Under the pieces are notes generated by a model. The model made no database searches, was not told the DNA's origin, and was given only the letters and a program-made list of their open reading frames with translations. The position numbers were made by a program, and so were the translations under genes. From Bacteroidota bacterium (lineage in GTDB: Bacteria > Bacteroidota > Bacteroidia > 2-12-FULL-35-15): DNA of 64,000 bases. Positions 26,735 to 35,240 of this stretch are shown here, in pieces (position 1 is the first letter of the stretch; every line of letters starts with the position of its first letter). The DNA lies in assembly GCA_947479085.1 (NCBI GenBank), contig CANJYB010000012.1, positions 58,223-122,222 on the forward strand, read 5' to 3'.

Positions 26735-27292
26735 TTAATTAAGATACGGTATTTTATGTTTTACTTTTTCAAAGTTCTTTATATGACCTTTGGTATTAAT
26801 TCTGATAAGTCCCATTTGCGATTTCGATTCATTGAGTTCCGCCTGAAGTTTGGCCAACGATTTTTCCAGTTTCTCAATATCTTTCAAAGCAGCATTTGCT
26901 TTCACTTTTTTTTCCAAAAGCTGAGTTTTAATTTTTTTAGATTTAGTCTCTATCTTTTCAATTGTTTCAGGAAAACTTTCTGAAAGCTGCAGGGATGGAT
27001 ATATCATTATTGCTGAAAGTGCAAATACCTTAGACATTAACTTTAATTCCTCATCCTCCATGTACAACCAATCTATCCCTCTGAAAAAAGCACCATAAAG
27101 TGTAAATTCCACCTTCACTATCGGCTTTTTCCCTTCGGGAACTTCCTGGTACCGCACACCAAACCGGCTTAAAAAAGGAGCAAGCATACGAGAAACTTTT
27201 TTTACTTCCGTATTCGTTTCTTTAAACCTCTTTTTTAAATAGCTGATTTTGGCAATGCTTTTTTTCAGCCTTTCAACCGAACTTATTCTCAT
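26735..27292 (-). CDS. Unknown coiled-coil protein
   Basis: 185 aa, highly charged. Residues 1-40 are basic and helical, ~55-115 are mixed with a conserved-looking TLYGAFFRGIDWLYMEDEELKLM block, and ~118-165 form a coiled coil (KIETKSKKIKTQLLEKKVKAN to KLQAELNESKSQ). No signal peptide or TM; probably cytoplasmic. I do not recognise a family. It ends at the terminator shared with the barrel gene. Confidence 0.6.
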   Translation of the reverse strand: MRISSVERLKKSIAKISYLKKRFKETNTEVKKVSRMLAPFLSRFGVRYQEVPEGKKPIVKVEFTLYGAFFRGIDWLYMEDEELKLMSKVFALSAIMIYPSLQLSESFPETIEKIETKSKKIKTQLLEKKVKANAALKDIEKLEKSLAKLQAELNESKSQMGLIRINTKGHIKNFEKVKHKIPYLN

Positions 27293-27448
27293 GTGTTTTT
27301 GTTTTTCTTACAAAGATAAATTTTTCAGAACTAAAAATTCTCTTACATAGCAACAATTTTAATTTTTCAGATTCACGCATAGGTAAGGAAGAAAAGCTTC
27401 ATAAGATAACTATGCTTACTGAATAATTAAAGGTTTAGTTACTTATTA

Positions 27449-27479
27449 CCCCTGTCAGGGTTTAAAACCCTTACAGGGG
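27449..27479. repeat. 31-nt palindrome, CCCCTGTCAGGG family
   Basis: CCCCTGTCAGG, GTTTAAAAC, CCTTACAGGGG. Same family as 54919-54949 and 56115-56145. Confidence 0.85.
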
Positions 27480-27483
27480 GTTC

Positions 27484-27514
27484 GTCCTGCGAAGGATCAG
27501 GACTCGCAATGACG
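27484..27514. repeat. Hairpin repeat with CGCAATGACG
   Basis: GTCCTG (27484-27489) pairs with CAGGAC (27498-27503), followed by TCGCAATGACG. From memory, CGTCATTGCGAG is the core of a very widespread dispersed repeat in bacteria. Confidence 0.6.
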
Positions 27515-27565
27515 GAATAGGTGGATGGCTTCGTTCGTTTGTGAAAACATTAATAAAGGCTGAAT

Positions 27566-27594
27566 TCCCCTCTTGATAGGGGTTAGGGGTGTGT
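27566..27594 (-). repeat. 29-bp palindromic repeat, intergenic copy of the valS insert
   Basis: Reverse complement is ACACACCCCTAACCCCTA, then TCAAGAGGGGA: 28 of 29 bases match the two copies inside valS. Confidence 0.9.
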
Positions 27595-27703
27595 CATTAA
27601 GTTAAGAAAAAAAATGTCGAATATCGAATTTTGAATGTTAACGGATACTTCGAAATTCAATGTTCAGTATTCGAAATTTCGAAATCAATCCTTAACCTGA
27701 CAC
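27591..27703. repeat. 113-bp MITE-like element with inverted ends
   Basis: The left end GTGTCATTAAGTTAAG is matched by CTTAACCTGACAC at the right (inverted, 3-nt gap). The interior is an AT-rich run of GAATATCGAATTTTGAAT-type repeats. Just outside the right end, ACACCTA and TAGGTGT (27700-27719) form another small inverted repeat. Confidence 0.5.
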
Positions 27704-27726
27704 CTATGGGGTTAGGTGTATGTAGT

Positions 27727-28356
27727 TTATTTATCCACCACATTGTATTCCTGGGCATCCACTTTTTTAGGCCCTTCTTTCGAATCCATGGTGATGGTAA
27801 TCATACATTTATTTTCCTTTCCGGGAACAACAGTATATATCCCTTTATCGCCCGACACCGTGCCGTTTGAAACGATTACTCCCAAATCGTTTGGCGAAAT
27901 GCTGGGAACACTAATGTTCAGTCTGTTTTCTTTTCCACGATACAACACAAAATCCAGCGGTACAATCTGTGCCTGCATTTTAGCCACTACATACTCTGAA
28001 CTGAAAGGGTAACTGATGGCTTTTCCGTCAGGCGATTTCAGAAGTAAACTTCCGCTTACCCTTTGAACTCCCAGGCTATCAGCTATGGCTTCGTAAGTGC
28101 ATACTCCGTTTTTATAAGTTATTGTCTGATTGGGATTGCCGGTGCTGTCCAGTTTAATTTCAAACGGCACACTTGAACTATGCGCACTTAAAAAAATATC
28201 TTCACTGAATCGGTTGCCCTGAATAATGTAAGTAGCAGGGGCTACCACTTTAGCTTCCATCACATCAAACGAAAAATCTTTTTTTTCTTTTGGAGTAGAG
28301 CAGGATGTAATAACCAAGGTAGCAAGGGCTGCATGAATTAAAATTTTCTTTTTCAT
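27727..28356 (-). CDS. Lipoprotein with GldM-like beta domain
   Basis: 209 aa; lipobox LVITSC near residue 19 marks a lipoprotein. The C-terminal third (FVLYRGKENRLNISVPSISPNDLGVIVSNGTVSG onward) matches the pattern YxGxxNxxxISVPxxxxxDLxVxxSxGxxxG of the periplasmic domains of GldM, the T9SS/gliding motor protein, and aligns with the two lipoproteins at 33.9 and 34.6 kb. Last gene of the long minus-strand operon (12-bp gap from the SpoIIE gene before it). The resemblance to GldM is from memory of the family; the role here is unknown. Confidence 0.7.
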   Translation of the reverse strand: MKKKILIHAALATLVITSCSTPKEKKDFSFDVMEAKVVAPATYIIQGNRFSEDIFLSAHSSSVPFEIKLDSTGNPNQTITYKNGVCTYEAIADSLGVQRVSGSLLLKSPDGKAISYPFSSEYVVAKMQAQIVPLDFVLYRGKENRLNISVPSISPNDLGVIVSNGTVSGDKGIYTVVPGKENKCMITITMDSKEGPKKVDAQEYNVVDK

Positions 28357-28368
28357 AATTATTCTTTT

Positions 28369-30645
28369 TTAAATTTTTATACCAATTACTAATATATCAT
28401 CCGTTTGTTCCATTGTTCCTTTCCAGTTTTCGATAAACGTATCCAGGTAATTCCTTTGCTCTTCCATCGGTTTATTGTTGATGGAAAGAAGCATTTCTTT
28501 GAACCGTTTGGTCATTAATTTTTTATCCTCCGGGCTAAACTGGTCCGCATATCCATCCGTGGAAATATAAATGGTGTCGCCTTTCGCGAGCTGTAGAATA
28601 TGTTTTGTAAATAATTGTTCATCCTCGGTAAGCCCTCCTATAGAAACTTTTTCGGCTTTTGTTTCTTCTATTTCGTTGCTGTCTTTTCTGATAATCCACA
28701 CAGGGCGGTTAGCACCGGCATATTCCATAGTAGTCATTTCTTTGTTAAAAGCAATAAGCGCAATGTCCATCCCATCGCGGGTACTGTCTTCGTTGTCCGA
28801 CTGGTGCAATACTTTTTTCATCCGGATGTTTACCCAGTGAAGAATGTCGGAAACATCGGTCATGGAATTGGCTGCTTCATTCAGCTTTTCCGAACCTATT
28901 GTACTCATAAATGCCCCCGGAACGCCATGGCCGGTGCAGTCGGCAGCTGCTATCAGTATTTTATGTTCTGTTTCGGCAAACCAATAAAAATCTCCACTCA
29001 CGATATCTTTGGGTTTAAAAAAAACAAATGACTGAGGAAATACCTGCCTGATTTCTTCAAAAGAAGGAAGTAATGCGTTTTGTATTCTTTGTGCATAACT
29101 GATGCTGTCAAGTATTTCCTGTTGTTTTTCTTCCACTATTTCCTTTTGCTTCAAAAGTTCTGAAGTCCGCTGGTGTACCATTGTTTCCAACTGCTCGTTC
29201 TGAGTTTCCAGAATTTTTTTCTTTTCAATTTCCTGCTGAAGCATTTTTTCTGAAAGTTCTTTGTTCTCCACTATTTGCTTTTCAAGTCCTTTATTTGTTT
29301 TTGCAACCTGTCGGGCAAGAAACACTGACATAACAATAGAAAAGTTAAGATAAGTAAGACAGAAAATGATGGCAAGAAAATAAATCCATCCGATGGATAT
29401 GCTCAAAGTGCTTGATACCACTACCTGTTCCACAATAACTGCAATGGTAATAAAAATGGTGATGAAAAGGAAAAGTGATGCCCACATCCAGAAACTAAAC
29501 AGGCTGGCGCCTTCTTTTTTCTTTTTGCGTGCCACTATCACCACTCGTATCATTTCTATTAATACAATGATTCTGAAAAGAAAAATAGCGACAGATGCTG
29601 TTCCTGGACTCCATTTATAACAGCCAAGATAAGCAACCAACAGAAGAATAAGAACATAAATTAGTTTCAGAGGCTTGGGATAAAATAAAGAATACAAAAA
29701 GAAAACAAGAAACAGGTAAGCCAGCGAACCCAGCAATTCGTGGGTAAAGGAAGAATTGAAAGAAGTTATCTCAGCAGCCGGATAACAGAAATTATACAAT
29801 AAAATTAAAACAGCTAAAGCCGAACATAACGCATAAAGGCCATAAAATAAATTGGATTTTCCGGCCGTGTGAAAAAGAAAAAGGAACAGATGAAGAATAC
29901 CAAGAGAAAGAAGGAAACCGGCAATAAGACCAATAATACCTGCTGTAAAGGAAGTAGAGGAAAGTTTGTCTTCCACAAAATTTTCGAATCGCGATTCGAA
30001 GGTTGAAATTTTACTTGTGGTTTTCTTTTCGGCAAGCTTGTTTTTTATTTTCAGGGCGAGGTAGTAATTAAAATAACCTTCGGGTGCATTGCCAGCACGG
30101 TAATAAGTACTGCCCAACTGGAAATAGGAGTCAGACATTTCCTCATAGTCTTTGGTGTTTGTCTGAAGCTGAATAGCCCTCTCATGACAACGGATAGCCT
30201 CATTAAAATTGTCGGAATTAAAATAATAATTACCGACAGTGTTAAAAAGTTTTGCGGTGGCTTTTCGGTCACCCATTTCATTTTTTACTTTTAGTATTCG
30301 AATTTCATTGTCAATTGCTTTAGTGTAATTCGGATTTTTTTTGCCGGTATAGTAATAAGAAAAATAAGCAAGATAAGTAGCCTTGTATTTCAGAAAATTG
30401 TTTTTTTGTTTCCTGTCAATAGTAATTCCGATAAGGCTATCCACATAGCTGACACCCATTGCCGCATATTTAGGGTTGTCCTCAAGCTCGCAAGCGTCAA
30501 GAATTTTTTTATACGCTTTTAAGCTAAGGGTATCAGCCTGTCCTGAGTTTATTTCCTGCAATAGTTTTTTTATCTTTTTATCCTGAGCAAATCCGCTCGC
30601 CTGAAAGAGGTTCAGAAAAAGAAAAAGAAGAATTAATTTTTTCAT
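28369..30645 (-). CDS. TPR + 7TM + SpoIIE (PP2C) phosphatase sensor
   Basis: 758 aa: signal peptide, periplasmic TPR helices (residues ~30-215), about seven TM segments (~230-440, resembling 7TMR-DISM), a coiled-coil linker (~440-510) and a cytoplasmic SpoIIE/PP2C Ser/Thr phosphatase (~525-758). Metal-site motifs are KPKDIVSGDFYWF, ADCTGHGVPGAFMS, STDGYADQF and QTDDILVIG. SpoIIE-type phosphatases of this architecture (SiaA, RsbU relatives) dephosphorylate partner-switch proteins, and a SiaC-like partner lies in the same cluster. The phosphatase region is very similar to the next two genes. It sits 11 bp after the second phosphatase. Confidence 0.85.
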   Translation of the reverse strand: MKKLILLFLFLNLFQASGFAQDKKIKKLLQEINSGQADTLSLKAYKKILDACELEDNPKYAAMGVSYVDSLIGITIDRKQKNNFLKYKATYLAYFSYYYTGKKNPNYTKAIDNEIRILKVKNEMGDRKATAKLFNTVGNYYFNSDNFNEAIRCHERAIQLQTNTKDYEEMSDSYFQLGSTYYRAGNAPEGYFNYYLALKIKNKLAEKKTTSKISTFESRFENFVEDKLSSTSFTAGIIGLIAGFLLSLGILHLFLFLFHTAGKSNLFYGLYALCSALAVLILLYNFCYPAAEITSFNSSFTHELLGSLAYLFLVFFLYSLFYPKPLKLIYVLILLLVAYLGCYKWSPGTASVAIFLFRIIVLIEMIRVVIVARKKKKEGASLFSFWMWASLFLFITIFITIAVIVEQVVVSSTLSISIGWIYFLAIIFCLTYLNFSIVMSVFLARQVAKTNKGLEKQIVENKELSEKMLQQEIEKKKILETQNEQLETMVHQRTSELLKQKEIVEEKQQEILDSISYAQRIQNALLPSFEEIRQVFPQSFVFFKPKDIVSGDFYWFAETEHKILIAAADCTGHGVPGAFMSTIGSEKLNEAANSMTDVSDILHWVNIRMKKVLHQSDNEDSTRDGMDIALIAFNKEMTTMEYAGANRPVWIIRKDSNEIEETKAEKVSIGGLTEDEQLFTKHILQLAKGDTIYISTDGYADQFSPEDKKLMTKRFKEMLLSINNKPMEEQRNYLDTFIENWKGTMEQTDDILVIGIKI

Positions 30646-30656
30646 TTGTATTTTAT

Positions 30657-32666
30657 TTAAACCCTGATTCCTATTATCAGGATATCATCCGTTTGTTCCA
30701 TCGTTCCTTTCCAGTTTTCAGTAAAAGTATCCAGATAATTCCTTTGCTCTTCCATCGGTTTATTGTTGATGGAGAGAATCATCTCTTTAAACCGTTTAGT
30801 CATTAGTTTTTTATCATCCGGACTAAACTGGTCAGCATATCCATCCGTAAAAATATAGATGGTATCTCCTTTAGTAAGTTCAATGATATGTTTTGTAAAT
30901 AATTGTTCGTCCCCTGTAAACCCTCCAATAGCCACCTTGTTGGCTTTTGTTTCTTCTATTTCGTTGCTGTTTTTTCTTATTATCCACATAGGGCGGTTAG
31001 CGCCTGCATATTCCATAGTTGTCATTTCTTTGTTAAAAGCAATAAGCGCTATGTCCATTCCATCGCGGGTACTATCTTCGTTGTCCGACTGCCGCAATAC
31101 TTTTTTCATCCGGATGTTTACCCAATGAAGAATGTCGGAAACATCAGTTATGGAAGTAACAGCCTCATTCAGCTTTTCCGAACCAATGGTACTCATAAAT
31201 GCACCCGGAACACCTTGGCCGGTGCAGTCGGCAGCTGCTATCAGTATTTTATGTTCAGTTTCGGCAAACCAGTAAAAGTCGCCACTCACAATATCTTTTG
31301 GTTTGAATAAAATAAACGATAGAGGCAAAGCCTTTGTAATTTCGGGCAAAGGAGGAAGTATTGATTTTTGAATTCGCTGTGCATACGTAATACTGTCCAG
31401 AATTTCTTTCTGATGCGTTTCCACTTTGGTTTTTTGTTCAGCGATAATTTTGTTTTGTTTATTACGGATACGCAATGAACGAAACACAAAACTGGCAAAT
31501 AAAATAACAAACAGCAAACAACCGGCTACAAACAATAAAATAAGTTTTTGTTTTTTACTTTCGGCTTTTGCAAGTGTATCTTTTTTATCCTGTTCGGCTT
31601 TTGCTTCCAATTCCTTTTTCTCAAATTCTAAATTCAAAAGTTTCTTTTGTTGTTGCTGCCCGAAGATGGAATCACGAGCTATGATGTAGCGCTTATAAAA
31701 AACCAATGCTCTTTTTTGCATTTGTTCCATTGACAGTAATTTTCCGCCAATAGTATCCTGTAAAGGAATATCGGAGGTTTCATAGAGTTTACTTAATTCA
31801 GGGTAACACGATTCGGAGACTGTAAAAGCATTTAAACTATTAGCAACAGCAAGTGCCCGATAAAGATAATTGAAACTCTCTTTATATTTTTTTGTGGCAG
31901 TATAAATGGAACCGATGGCCATATATGTTTCGGCAACAGACCATTTATTACCTAATTCATCAAAAAGTTGCATGGATTGTAAATTATAAAAAAGAGCGGC
32001 CTTATAGTCCTTTTTTTCTTTGTAAAGATTACCAATATTACCAAGCCACACAGCCGTCCCATTTCTGTTTCCTATTTTTTTTGTCATTTCCAATGCCTGA
32101 TTGTAATAGTCTAATGCTTTGTCATACTCTTTTAAATCCACATAGGCAATGCCTATAACGCCCACGTTCCTTGCTATTCCCCAGGTATTATTTATTTCTT
32201 TGTCAATTTCCAGAGATTTGGAAAGATACTCGAGGCATTTAGTATACTCCTTTTCCTCATAATAAAGACTGCCGATATTGGTGTATGCAAAAGAAACAAT
32301 TTTTTTGTTTTTAATTCGTTCGCCTATTGTAACAGCATCGTTATAAAATTCAAGTGCACGGGAGTAGGCACCCTGAGAGCCCAAAGCGCGGCCAATTATA
32401 ACATCACTGTAAGCTGTGCCTTTGTCCCAATGTAATTGCTCGGAAAGTCGTAAAGCCTCTTCACAAAGCTTTATGCAGGAGTCGAGGTTTTTACCTATTA
32501 TTTCGCGGGCAATAGAATAAAGATGAAATACCTTGGTGGTATCTTCTTTGTCTGTTTTTAGAAGTGTATAAAGTGAATCGACATTCAGATTTTTCCCCAT
32601 AGAGGATAGCTGCCCGAAAGAAATGAAATGACAGATAATGAATAACGCAAGTAGAATTTTTTTCAT
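30657..32666 (-). CDS. TPR + TM + SpoIIE (PP2C) phosphatase sensor
   Basis: 669 aa: signal peptide (FISFGQ), at least six TPRs (~35-330), one TM segment (~372-393, LILLFVAGCLLFVILFASFVF), a short coiled coil and a SpoIIE phosphatase (~430-669). The metal motifs are present, but the ADCTGHG block reads ADCTGQG (CAA for His), unlike its two paralogues. The Asp and Gly ligands are kept, so activity may be altered but not clearly lost. Its C-terminal ~230 residues are nearly the same as those of the 758-aa paralogue, while the sensor half differs. Confidence 0.85.
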   Translation of the reverse strand: MKKILLALFIICHFISFGQLSSMGKNLNVDSLYTLLKTDKEDTTKVFHLYSIAREIIGKNLDSCIKLCEEALRLSEQLHWDKGTAYSDVIIGRALGSQGAYSRALEFYNDAVTIGERIKNKKIVSFAYTNIGSLYYEEKEYTKCLEYLSKSLEIDKEINNTWGIARNVGVIGIAYVDLKEYDKALDYYNQALEMTKKIGNRNGTAVWLGNIGNLYKEKKDYKAALFYNLQSMQLFDELGNKWSVAETYMAIGSIYTATKKYKESFNYLYRALAVANSLNAFTVSESCYPELSKLYETSDIPLQDTIGGKLLSMEQMQKRALVFYKRYIIARDSIFGQQQQKKLLNLEFEKKELEAKAEQDKKDTLAKAESKKQKLILLFVAGCLLFVILFASFVFRSLRIRNKQNKIIAEQKTKVETHQKEILDSITYAQRIQKSILPPLPEITKALPLSFILFKPKDIVSGDFYWFAETEHKILIAAADCTGQGVPGAFMSTIGSEKLNEAVTSITDVSDILHWVNIRMKKVLRQSDNEDSTRDGMDIALIAFNKEMTTMEYAGANRPMWIIRKNSNEIEETKANKVAIGGFTGDEQLFTKHIIELTKGDTIYIFTDGYADQFSPDDKKLMTKRFKEMILSINNKPMEEQRNYLDTFTENWKGTMEQTDDILIIGIRV

Positions 32667-32699
32667 CTCTTTTGTTTCATGATTTAAAATCTTCTCATC

Positions 32700-33863
32700 T
32701 TATATTCTAACTCCTATCACGAGTATATCATCTGTTTGTTCCATCGTTCCTTTCCAGTTTTCGATAAAGGTATCCAGGTAATTCCTTTGCTCTTCCATCG
32801 ATTTAGTATTTATAGAAAGTATCATTTCCTTAAACCGTTTGGTCATTAGTTTTTTATCATCCGGACTAAACTGGTCAGCATATCCATCTGTAGAAATATA
32901 GATGGTATCGCCCTTGGTAAGCGCAAATGTTTGAGTGGTAAATATTTTTGGTACATCATAATCTAACCCTCCGATAGCGCATTTATTTGGTTTTATTTCT
33001 GTCAGCTCCAAATTACTTAAATAATATAAAGGCCGGTTAGCCCCTGCATAATGCAGCTCCATCTTGGTTCTGTCGAAACAGCAGATAGCAATGTCCATCC
33101 CATCTCTCGATTCAGAATCCACCTGGTTTTGTTTAAGTGATGCATTTATTTCTTCGTTCAGCAGGTTCAGTATCTGCGAAGGTTCTGTCACATCTTTTTC
33201 ATTTACTATCTGGTTTAATACAGTATTGCCAATCATGCTCATGAATGCACCCGGTACACCATGGCCGGTGCAATCGACAGCTGCAATAATACTTTTCCCT
33301 TCCTTATGCGAAAACCAATAAAAATCTCCACTCACAATATCGCGTGGTTTAAACAAAATGAATGAATCAGGAAGATGTGTTTTAATTTCGTTCATATCCG
33401 GAAGTATAGCATCCTGTATACGTTTGGCATAATTAACACTATCAATTATTTCGGTATGCTTTCGTTCTATTTCTATTTTTATTTCGTTTATCCGTTCTTT
33501 TTCTTTATGTATAGCAGTACTCTGGTTCCATAGTTTTTTAATTTTTTCATCCACCTTTTTTTTCTCCTCTCCCAGTTTTTCTTTTTCAAGTACAAGTTTT
33601 TCATTGGCTTCGTCAACCTTTGCTTTTTCCTTATACACAGCCTCACTCATGGCCCATAGTTTTTTATTCTTTTCTTCAAACTTTTGTTTTTCAGTTTCAA
33701 GTTGCGAAAATGTTTCCGTTTTGGTTTTCAGAGAATTGTTTTCTTCAGATAGTTTTTTGAAGTTTACTTTCAGAGAATTATTATTAAGATAGAGAAGCAC
33801 AGAAACAATAAAAGCAATGATAAGTAAAAAAGAAAAAATAATCAGTGTGGAGAAGGAGTACAT
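32700..33863 (-). CDS. Membrane-anchored coiled-coil SpoIIE (PP2C) phosphatase
   Basis: 387 aa: an N-terminal TM segment (residues ~6-26), a long charged coiled coil (~30-140) and a SpoIIE phosphatase (~150-387) with KPRDIVSGDFYWF, DCTGHGVPGAFMS and STDGYADQF. It lacks the TPR sensor of the other two. The first two thirds of the catalytic domain have diverged (SHKEGKSIIAAVDC, NEKDVTEPSQILN), but the last ~70 residues are almost identical to the paralogues, a mosaic pattern that suggests gene conversion. First of three phosphatase genes in the operon. Confidence 0.85.
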   Translation of the reverse strand: MYSFSTLIIFSFLLIIAFIVSVLLYLNNNSLKVNFKKLSEENNSLKTKTETFSQLETEKQKFEEKNKKLWAMSEAVYKEKAKVDEANEKLVLEKEKLGEEKKKVDEKIKKLWNQSTAIHKEKERINEIKIEIERKHTEIIDSVNYAKRIQDAILPDMNEIKTHLPDSFILFKPRDIVSGDFYWFSHKEGKSIIAAVDCTGHGVPGAFMSMIGNTVLNQIVNEKDVTEPSQILNLLNEEINASLKQNQVDSESRDGMDIAICCFDRTKMELHYAGANRPLYYLSNLELTEIKPNKCAIGGLDYDVPKIFTTQTFALTKGDTIYISTDGYADQFSPDDKKLMTKRFKEMILSINTKSMEEQRNYLDTFIENWKGTMEQTDDILVIGVRI

Positions 33864-33872
33864 AAAATGGAA

Positions 33873-34571
33873 TTATTGAACTTTAATTACACAGCCGGAT
33901 ATTTTTCTAGTACTTCCGTCAGGAACAATAGCTTTTACATCTTCAATTAATATTCTTTTGCCGGGTTTAACTTTTTTCAATAATTCTTTTTGTTCAGCAG
34001 TTAACTTATTGCCTTCCGAAGGCATATCAATAAATAAAGTAGCAGGCATTAATTTATGGGTTTCGATGCTTTCGGTCATACCATCTATTTCCACTGATAG
34101 GTTGAAGGAAACAATTTGGAATTTTAGATTAAAATCAAAATCGCGCAAATCAGCAAAAATGCTATCGACCTTTAAAAGGTCACTAAAACTAATGGTCCCA
34201 TCTCCGGTAACTCCGCCAAAATTTGTTTTAGGTGGGGGAACCGGCTTAACACGGAAATTATACTCACCTATGTATACCTTGTTTCCATCCTTATTTACAT
34301 ATACTTCTATGGTTGCGGTGTTTGTGGCATCTCCCAGTTTTACAATGTATTTGCCATCTTTGCCTGTTATTTCTCCTTCCGAAATCTTTACATCCAAATC
34401 TTTAGCGTCCACATCCGGAACGGCTATGGAAATAGGATTATCAACACCTATATAAAGTATATTCATTTTATCAGGAGAAATCACGGCTATCAACTCTCCC
34501 TGATTTTCCTTTTTGCCACAGGATGAAACAAATACCAATAGTACAGTAATAAATAAAAAGAGTTTTTTCAT
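33873..34571 (-). CDS. GldM C-terminal-domain-like lipoprotein A
   Basis: 232 aa; the lipobox VSSCG near residue 18 marks it as a lipoprotein. Residues ~27-105 (PDKMNILYIGVDNPISIAVPDVDAKDL to YIGEYNFRVKP) and ~110-232 (GGVTGDGTISFSDLLKVDSIFADLRDFDF, FNLKFQIVSFNL, VKPGKRILIEDVKAIVPDGSTRKI) follow the order and motifs of the last two periplasmic domains of GldM, including the ending IEDVKAxxPDG. It is a free-standing version of a domain that, in GldM, is tethered to the GldL-GldM motor. Second of a tandem pair (9-bp gap). Confidence 0.82.
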   Translation of the reverse strand: MKKLFLFITVLLVFVSSCGKKENQGELIAVISPDKMNILYIGVDNPISIAVPDVDAKDLDVKISEGEITGKDGKYIVKLGDATNTATIEVYVNKDGNKVYIGEYNFRVKPVPPPKTNFGGVTGDGTISFSDLLKVDSIFADLRDFDFNLKFQIVSFNLSVEIDGMTESIETHKLMPATLFIDMPSEGNKLTAEQKELLKKVKPGKRILIEDVKAIVPDGSTRKISGCVIKVQ

Positions 34572-34580
34572 TTTATGATT

Positions 34581-35240
34581 TTATATTACGGTTAATACTA
34601 CCCCAGGAAGTTTTCTTTTTTCTCCGTCAGGCCCTATGGCTTGCACTTCTTCTATTAAAATTTTGTCTCCTGCCGATACTTTGCCCAGCAACTCCTTTTG
34701 TCGTTGGTTTAAAAAGGCTCCGTCAAAACAGGCGGCCTCATTGAATGTACCTTTCAAAAGCACTGACATATTGAAAGAAACAATTTTAAACTTGAGGTCG
34801 AAAACAAAATCGCTGGTAACTGCATAAATAGAATCTGTTTGCTGTAGTTCGGCTTTGGATATAATATCTTCACCTGTCTTCCCTGCAAACGAAACGGGAG
34901 CAGAAGGAGCATTTTTTACTCTGAAATAATATTTGCCGGCACTTACTTTTTTTCCTTCAATAGTAGCCAGTATTTCTATCTCGGCCTTGGTTACTTGTTT
35001 TGGAAAGCTAAGAACGTAATTAAAATTATTATCCGTTGTGAGTTCTCCATCATCAGTTTTTAATTCAACATTATTGGATGAAACACCAGCAACAGCAACA
35101 GATATGGGATTCATTACTCCGTTATATAAAACATTCATTTTATCTGCTGAAACCACAATGTTATAATCTGAATTACCTTTATCAGAGTGGCACCCGGTAA
35201 GTAAAAGAAAAAGGAAGAAAAGTAAGTAGATAGTTTTCAT
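34581..35240 (-). CDS. GldM C-terminal-domain-like lipoprotein B
   Basis: 219 aa; the lipobox LLTGCH near residue 17 marks a lipoprotein. Same two-domain plan as its neighbour: MNVLYNGVMNPISVAVAGV, KYYFRVKNAP, FAGKTGEDIISKAELQQTDSIYAVTSDFVFDLKFKIVSFNMSV and DKILIEEVQAIGPDGEKRKL. It differs enough from its neighbour (about half the residues by eye) to be an older duplicate. It starts immediately after the GldL-motif membrane protein (no gap), which mirrors the gldL-gldM gene order of T9SS loci. Confidence 0.82.
   Translation of the reverse strand: MKTIYLLFFLFLLLTGCHSDKGNSDYNIVVSADKMNVLYNGVMNPISVAVAGVSSNNVELKTDDGELTTDNNFNYVLSFPKQVTKAEIEILATIEGKKVSAGKYYFRVKNAPSAPVSFAGKTGEDIISKAELQQTDSIYAVTSDFVFDLKFKIVSFNMSVLLKGTFNEAACFDGAFLNQRQKELLGKVSAGDKILIEEVQAIGPDGEKRKLPGVVLTVI

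Larger units (their letters stand above)
27293..27726. other. Intergenic mosaic of dispersed repeats
   Basis: No gene seen. It contains four repeat types in a row: a GTTTAAAAC-core palindrome (27449-27479), a GTCCTG/CAGGAC hairpin with CGCAATGACG (27484-27514), the valS-type 29-bp repeat inverted (27566-27594), and a 113-bp element bounded by inverted ends (27591-27703). Confidence 0.65.
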
